DNA from: an uncultured Prevotella sp.
GTDB taxonomy: Bacteria; Bacteroidota; Bacteroidia; Bacteroidales; Bacteroidaceae
Length of the DNA: 64,000 nt
Assembly (NCBI GenBank): GCA_900540375.1
Contig: UQFS01000017.1
Coordinates: 1 to 64,000, forward strand
Reading direction: 5' to 3'
Shown here: one piece after another, positions 60,601-64,000 of the stretch
Layout of the letters: every line of letters begins with the position of its first letter
How positions within the stretch are numbered: the first letter of the stretch is position 1
Program-made: the position numbers and the translations under genes
Notes under the pieces: generated by a model
Seen by the model: the letters and a program-made list of their open reading frames with translations, nothing else
Database searches by the model: none
Told to the model about the DNA's origin: nothing

Positions 60601-63395
60601 AATATTTTGGCATTCTCATTTTCTCTCTGCTCTCTGTCCTGTCTGTGGAAGCTGGAAACGTCATCGACCTCAGCGGCAACTGGCAGGCTCAGCTGCACGG
60701 CAACCCATCGCAGTACGCGGTCAGGCTGCCGGGCTCTCTGCTGACAAACCATCTCGGTGACGACCTTTCGGTTAACACCCGGTGGACGGGCTCGCTCTAC
60801 GACTCCTCGTTCTACTACAATCCCTACATGGCTCCGTACCGCCGGAAGGGTCACATGAAGTTCCCCTTCTTTCTCACTCCCAACAAACACTATGTGGGTG
60901 AGGTGGTCTACACACGTGCCATCTTTGTGCCGAAAGCGTGGAAAGGCAGGAAGGTGACACTTTTCCTCGAACGACCGCACATCGAGACCACGGTAACGGT
61001 CAACGGTAAAGTGGTGGGGCATCAGATGAGTCTCAATACCCCACATGTCTACGATGTGACGTCGGCTATTGTGCCTGGAAAGGAAAACGCCATTGTCATC
61101 AAAGTGTACAATGGTATTGAGAACGTTTGCGTGGGACAAGACTCGCACAGCGTCACCGACCAAACGCAGGGCAACTGGAATGGCCTTGTCGGCCGAATGG
61201 AACTGCAATGCCACGGAAGACACGCTGTCGGCAACGTACAGGTGTACCCTCATATAAATAATGAGTCGGCCACAGTTGTCGTCAGTGGCACAAAAGAGAA
61301 GCTGACGTTTCTCTTAGACGGCAAAAGTGTTGACGCCAAGCGGCAGAACGATTCCACCTATCTGTTGGCCGTGAAGAACGCACGGCAGTGGTCCGAGGCT
61401 TCACCCTCTGCCTATCAGTTAGTCGTGTGCTCGCACGATGATACCTGTCGCACGACCTTCGGAATGCGTGAGATCAGCATCCGTGGCACACAGTTCTATC
61501 TCAACGGCCATCCCATTTGGATTCGCGGCACGGTAGAAAATTGCGACTTTCCGCTTACGGGCTTCCCGCCTACCGACGTGGCGAGTTGGAAGCGCATCTT
61601 TGTCAAGTGCAAACAGTATGGCCTCAACGCCATGCGTTTCCACAGCTACTGTCCGCCTGAGGCTGCGTTCACAGCGGCCGATGAGGTAGGCTTCTATCTG
61701 GCTCCCGAGGGACCGAGCTGGCCCAACCATGGTGTGAAGATGAACTGCGGCATGGCCATCGATCGTTATCTCATGGACGAGACGCAGCGTATGGTGCGAT
61801 GCTATGGCAATCATCCCTCGTTCCTGATGATGTCGGCCGGCAACGAACCGGCTGGTGATTGGGTCACTTGGAGCAACCGCTGGGTGGCTTATTGGAAGCA
61901 AACGGATCCCCGACGTGTCTATTGCAGCTTTAACGTAGGTGGCGGATGGGCGTGGGACAATGGCTCGGAATATCACGTGAAAGGTGGGGGACGCGGGCTC
62001 GACTGGAATCATGCGGCTCCACAAAGCATGGACAACTACGACAAAGACCTGCACTTCCCGCGCAACTACAAGGACAGCGTGCCCAACCACTCGCCCATCA
62101 TCGCCCATGAGCAGGGACAGTGGTGCGCGTTTCCCGACCTGAGGGAGCGCAGCCAGTACACGGGAGTCTACAAGGCTTACAACTTCGACATCTTCGCCGA
62201 TCTGTTGCGTGACAATGGCATGGCGACGATGGCCGGGAAGTTTCTCCATGCCAGTGGCAAACTGCAATCGCTGTGCTATCGCTTGGAGATGGAGCGCAAC
62301 TTGCGCACAAAAGATTACGCCGGCTTCATGCTTCTCGGTCTCAACGACTATAGTGGTCAGGGTACGGCTCTGGTCGGACCTCTGAATGTCTTTTGGCGTG
62401 AAAAGGGTTATGTCGACAGCACCGAGTGGCGGCAGTCGTGCAACAACCTCGTCGTCATGGCTGAGTTCCCCAAGTTTGTCTTTGCCTCAGGAGAGACATG
62501 TGATGTCTCCGTCGATGTCTACAATGCAGTCTATGGCAAGGATAGTCTTCGGACCCAGCTGTCTTATGCCATCTCGCCATCAGTTGGAAATACGATCGTG
62601 GGTACATTTGACATCTCCAGTGGCAAGCGTCTGCATGTAGCGCGCATACCTCTTTTCACTAATGCTGTTCAGCCCGGCAAGTACACGCTCACGCTGAGAC
62701 TGCAAGCTGACGGCCGGACCGTCACGAATCAATACGACTATTGGGTCTATCCGCCTTTGTCTTCTCTGGATGGCGAGCCTCACGACCGGGATCTCTACAT
62801 CACCGACTCGTTAGACAGCCGTGCGCTCACCCTGTTGCGTCGTGGCGGCAAGGTGCTCATCACGGCAGCTGGCAAGGTACGCTACGGCAGCGATGTGAAG
62901 CAGACCTACCTGCCCGTCTTCTGGAATACGAGTTGGTTTAAGATGCGTCCGCCGCATACCACGGGCTTGACCATTGCTACGCAGCACCCGCTGTTCCGTG
63001 AGTTTCCCACCGACGACTGGAGCAATCTCAACTGGTGGGAACTGGTCAACAACGCCCAGGTGATGAACCTCGCAGCGTTGCCCCGTGACTATCAGTCGCC
63101 GATACAGCCTATCGACACCTGGCACGTGAGCCGTAAGCTCGGCATGCTGATAGAGGCCAACGTGCTCAACGGCAAGCTGCTGATGACCACAATGGACATC
63201 AGCAACCACCTCGACTACCGTCTGGTGGCGCGGCAGATGCGCAAGGCACTCATCGACTATATGGAGAGTGACAACTTCCAACCAGGTCTGACGTTGCCCA
63301 TATCGGTCATCGCCGACCTCTTCACCAAAACGGCTCCGCCCGTCAACATGTACACCAAGGACTCTCCGGATGAGCTGAAACCGAAAGTGAAATAG
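60597..63395 (+). CDS. Exported GH2-family glycoside hydrolase
   Basis: A 932-residue secreted enzyme. A signal peptide (1-19) precedes a GH2 sugar-binding domain (about 20-205), an Ig-like domain (about 210-290) and the catalytic barrel (about 295-600) with acid/base E417 in SAGNEP and nucleophile E505 in IIAHEQGQW. C-terminal beta domains follow. GH2 covers beta-galactosidase, beta-mannosidase and beta-glucuronidase; the GH35/GH27 neighbours suggest a galactoside or related plant substrate, but the exact activity is open. Confidence 0.85.
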   Translation: MKYFGILIFSLLSVLSVEAGNVIDLSGNWQAQLHGNPSQYAVRLPGSLLTNHLGDDLSVNTRWTGSLYDSSFYYNPYMAPYRRKGHMKFPFFLTPNKHYVGEVVYTRAIFVPKAWKGRKVTLFLERPHIETTVTVNGKVVGHQMSLNTPHVYDVTSAIVPGKENAIVIKVYNGIENVCVGQDSHSVTDQTQGNWNGLVGRMELQCHGRHAVGNVQVYPHINNESATVVVSGTKEKLTFLLDGKSVDAKRQNDSTYLLAVKNARQWSEASPSAYQLVVCSHDDTCRTTFGMREISIRGTQFYLNGHPIWIRGTVENCDFPLTGFPPTDVASWKRIFVKCKQYGLNAMRFHSYCPPEAAFTAADEVGFYLAPEGPSWPNHGVKMNCGMAIDRYLMDETQRMVRCYGNHPSFLMMSAGNEPAGDWVTWSNRWVAYWKQTDPRRVYCSFNVGGGWAWDNGSEYHVKGGGRGLDWNHAAPQSMDNYDKDLHFPRNYKDSVPNHSPIIAHEQGQWCAFPDLRERSQYTGVYKAYNFDIFADLLRDNGMATMAGKFLHASGKLQSLCYRLEMERNLRTKDYAGFMLLGLNDYSGQGTALVGPLNVFWREKGYVDSTEWRQSCNNLVVMAEFPKFVFASGETCDVSVDVYNAVYGKDSLRTQLSYAISPSVGNTIVGTFDISSGKRLHVARIPLFTNAVQPGKYTLTLRLQADGRTVTNQYDYWVYPPLSSLDGEPHDRDLYITDSLDSRALTLLRRGGKVLITAAGKVRYGSDVKQTYLPVFWNTSWFKMRPPHTTGLTIATQHPLFREFPTDDWSNLNWWELVNNAQVMNLAALPRDYQSPIQPIDTWHVSRKLGMLIEANVLNGKLLMTTMDISNHLDYRLVARQMRKALIDYMESDNFQPGLTLPISVIADLFTKTAPPVNMYTKDSPDELKPKVK

Positions 63396-63485
63396 AGGGG
63401 CGGAAACAAGGCAAGATATCTCATTTCGTAATAATGTCCATCAAAATAGATGGCTTTGTCCATTTTCTGGATACTTTATATATCT

Positions 63486-63493
63486 TAATTTTG
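63486..63493 (+). promoter_or_regulatory. -7 box (TAATTTTG) for SusC-like gene
   Basis: TAATTTTG lies 62 nt before the ATG at 63556, so the receptor has its own promoter apart from the glycosidase operon. Confidence 0.6.
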
Positions 63494-63555
63494 CACTTAG
63501 AACAGGATTTATATCCGCATCATGATATCTAACTCAAATACTAAAAACTAACAAG

Positions 63556-64000
63556 ATGATGAGAAGCAACCTTATCTATGTATCTTGCCTTGCTCTGTCG
63601 CTATGCGGTACAGTCGGAGCCTATGCTCGGCCAAGTACAGCCCCCGCTCATCCAGAGACAGGCCAAACCTCCAAATCTATTCCTGTTGTCAAAGGCACTG
63701 TGCTCGATCAAGACGGGCAGCCAGTGATTGGCGCCACCGTAATCGTCAAAGGCACCAGTAACGGTACGGTTACAGACTTTGATGGAAACTATGTGCTTCG
63801 GAATGTCCCTAAAGGAGCGACTGTAGAGATCTCCTTTATCGGCTATGTCAGTCAACAGATGACGGTACAGGGGGCAGCCATGGGTGCCACAAAACTGAAA
63901 GAAGACAACAAAACGCTCAATGAACTTGTTGTTATCGGCTATGGCACACAAAGAAAAGCCGACCTGACGGGTTCCGTGGCTAACGTAGATGCAAGCAAAC
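63556..64000 (+). CDS. SusC/RagA TonB-dependent receptor (partial)
   Basis: The first 148 codons of a SusC-like receptor cut by the window end. A signal peptide (about 1-25) leads into the carboxypeptidase-regulatory-like domain (VKGTVLDQDGQPVIGATVIV, VTDFDGNYVL, VEISFIGYVSQQ). Then comes the start of the plug domain with the SusC signature ELVVIGYGTQRKADLTGSVA. It should import oligosaccharides with a SusD lipoprotein encoded beyond the window, probably the substrate of the GH27/GH35/GH2 enzymes. Two ATGs stand at 63556 and 63559. Confidence 0.92.
   Translation, partial: MMRSNLIYVSCLALSLCGTVGAYARPSTAPAHPETGQTSKSIPVVKGTVLDQDGQPVIGATVIVKGTSNGTVTDFDGNYVLRNVPKGATVEISFIGYVSQQMTVQGAAMGATKLKEDNKTLNELVVIGYGTQRKADLTGSVANVDASK

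Overview
The window looks like chromosome from a Bacteroidales bacterium, most likely a Prevotella/Segatella-type species. Evidence for this: genes are preceded by Bacteroidetes-type -7 boxes (TAnnTTTG, sometimes with TTTG 19-20 nt upstream) and mostly lack Shine-Dalgarno sequences. Families typical of the group are present: a SusC/RagA receptor, an Oar-like TonB receptor, GH35/GH2/GH27 enzymes, a DUF5107-TPR protein and an EF-G paralog with a non-canonical G domain. No rRNA, transposase, integrase, CRISPR array or phage gene was seen.

Region 1 (195-24636, all + strand) is a surface polysaccharide (capsule/O-antigen type) locus. It carries a Wzx-like flippase, an EpsG/Wzy-like polymerase, a GT11 fucosyltransferase, a Stealth sugar-phosphate transferase, about seven other glycosyltransferases, acyl/acetyltransferases, a small PglC-type initiating transferase, a PglF-type 4,6-dehydratase and a DegT aminotransferase. 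The first ~13.9 kb is visibly AT-rich. The remainder approaches the GC of the housekeeping genes, as expected when a swapped serotype-specific block abuts a more stable end. Three spots are damaged: an acyltransferase that lost its middle (6051-6864), a sugar epimerase lacking about 80 residues of its Rossmann core (16373-17128), and a decayed stretch at 19934-20148. A type III-fold PLP decarboxylase and an ATP-grasp ligase sit between the initiating transferase and the aminotransferase, and may make an unusual amino-acid-derived decoration.

Region 2 (24650-31906) holds an SRP RNA gene 3 nt upstream of a tRNA-Thr, a patatin-like protein, FtsH translationally coupled to a thioredoxin/alpha-beta-hydrolase fusion, formate-tetrahydrofolate ligase, and a small secreted TPR protein.

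Region 3 (31907-50227) is mostly housekeeping: an EamA exporter, HemW, the EF-G paralog, an LplA-LipA fusion, RmuC with an internal 33-nt tandem repeat, an Oar-like receptor, a cupin protein, a Cys-rich mini membrane protein, mannose-1-phosphate guanylyltransferase, IspE, a NUDIX protein, an HD protein, a GT2 and MtaB. It also contains an unlisted 39-codon gene (32164-32283, minus) with its own promoter, a long repeat-bearing leader and a strong terminator. This is the least explained item in the window.

Region 4 (50350-64000) is a galactoside-utilisation cluster: GH27, a divergent AraC regulator, a sugar/H+ symporter, DUF5107-TPR, GH35, GH2, and a SusC receptor cut by the window end. The 738-bp gap at 52115-52852 is full of inverted repeats.
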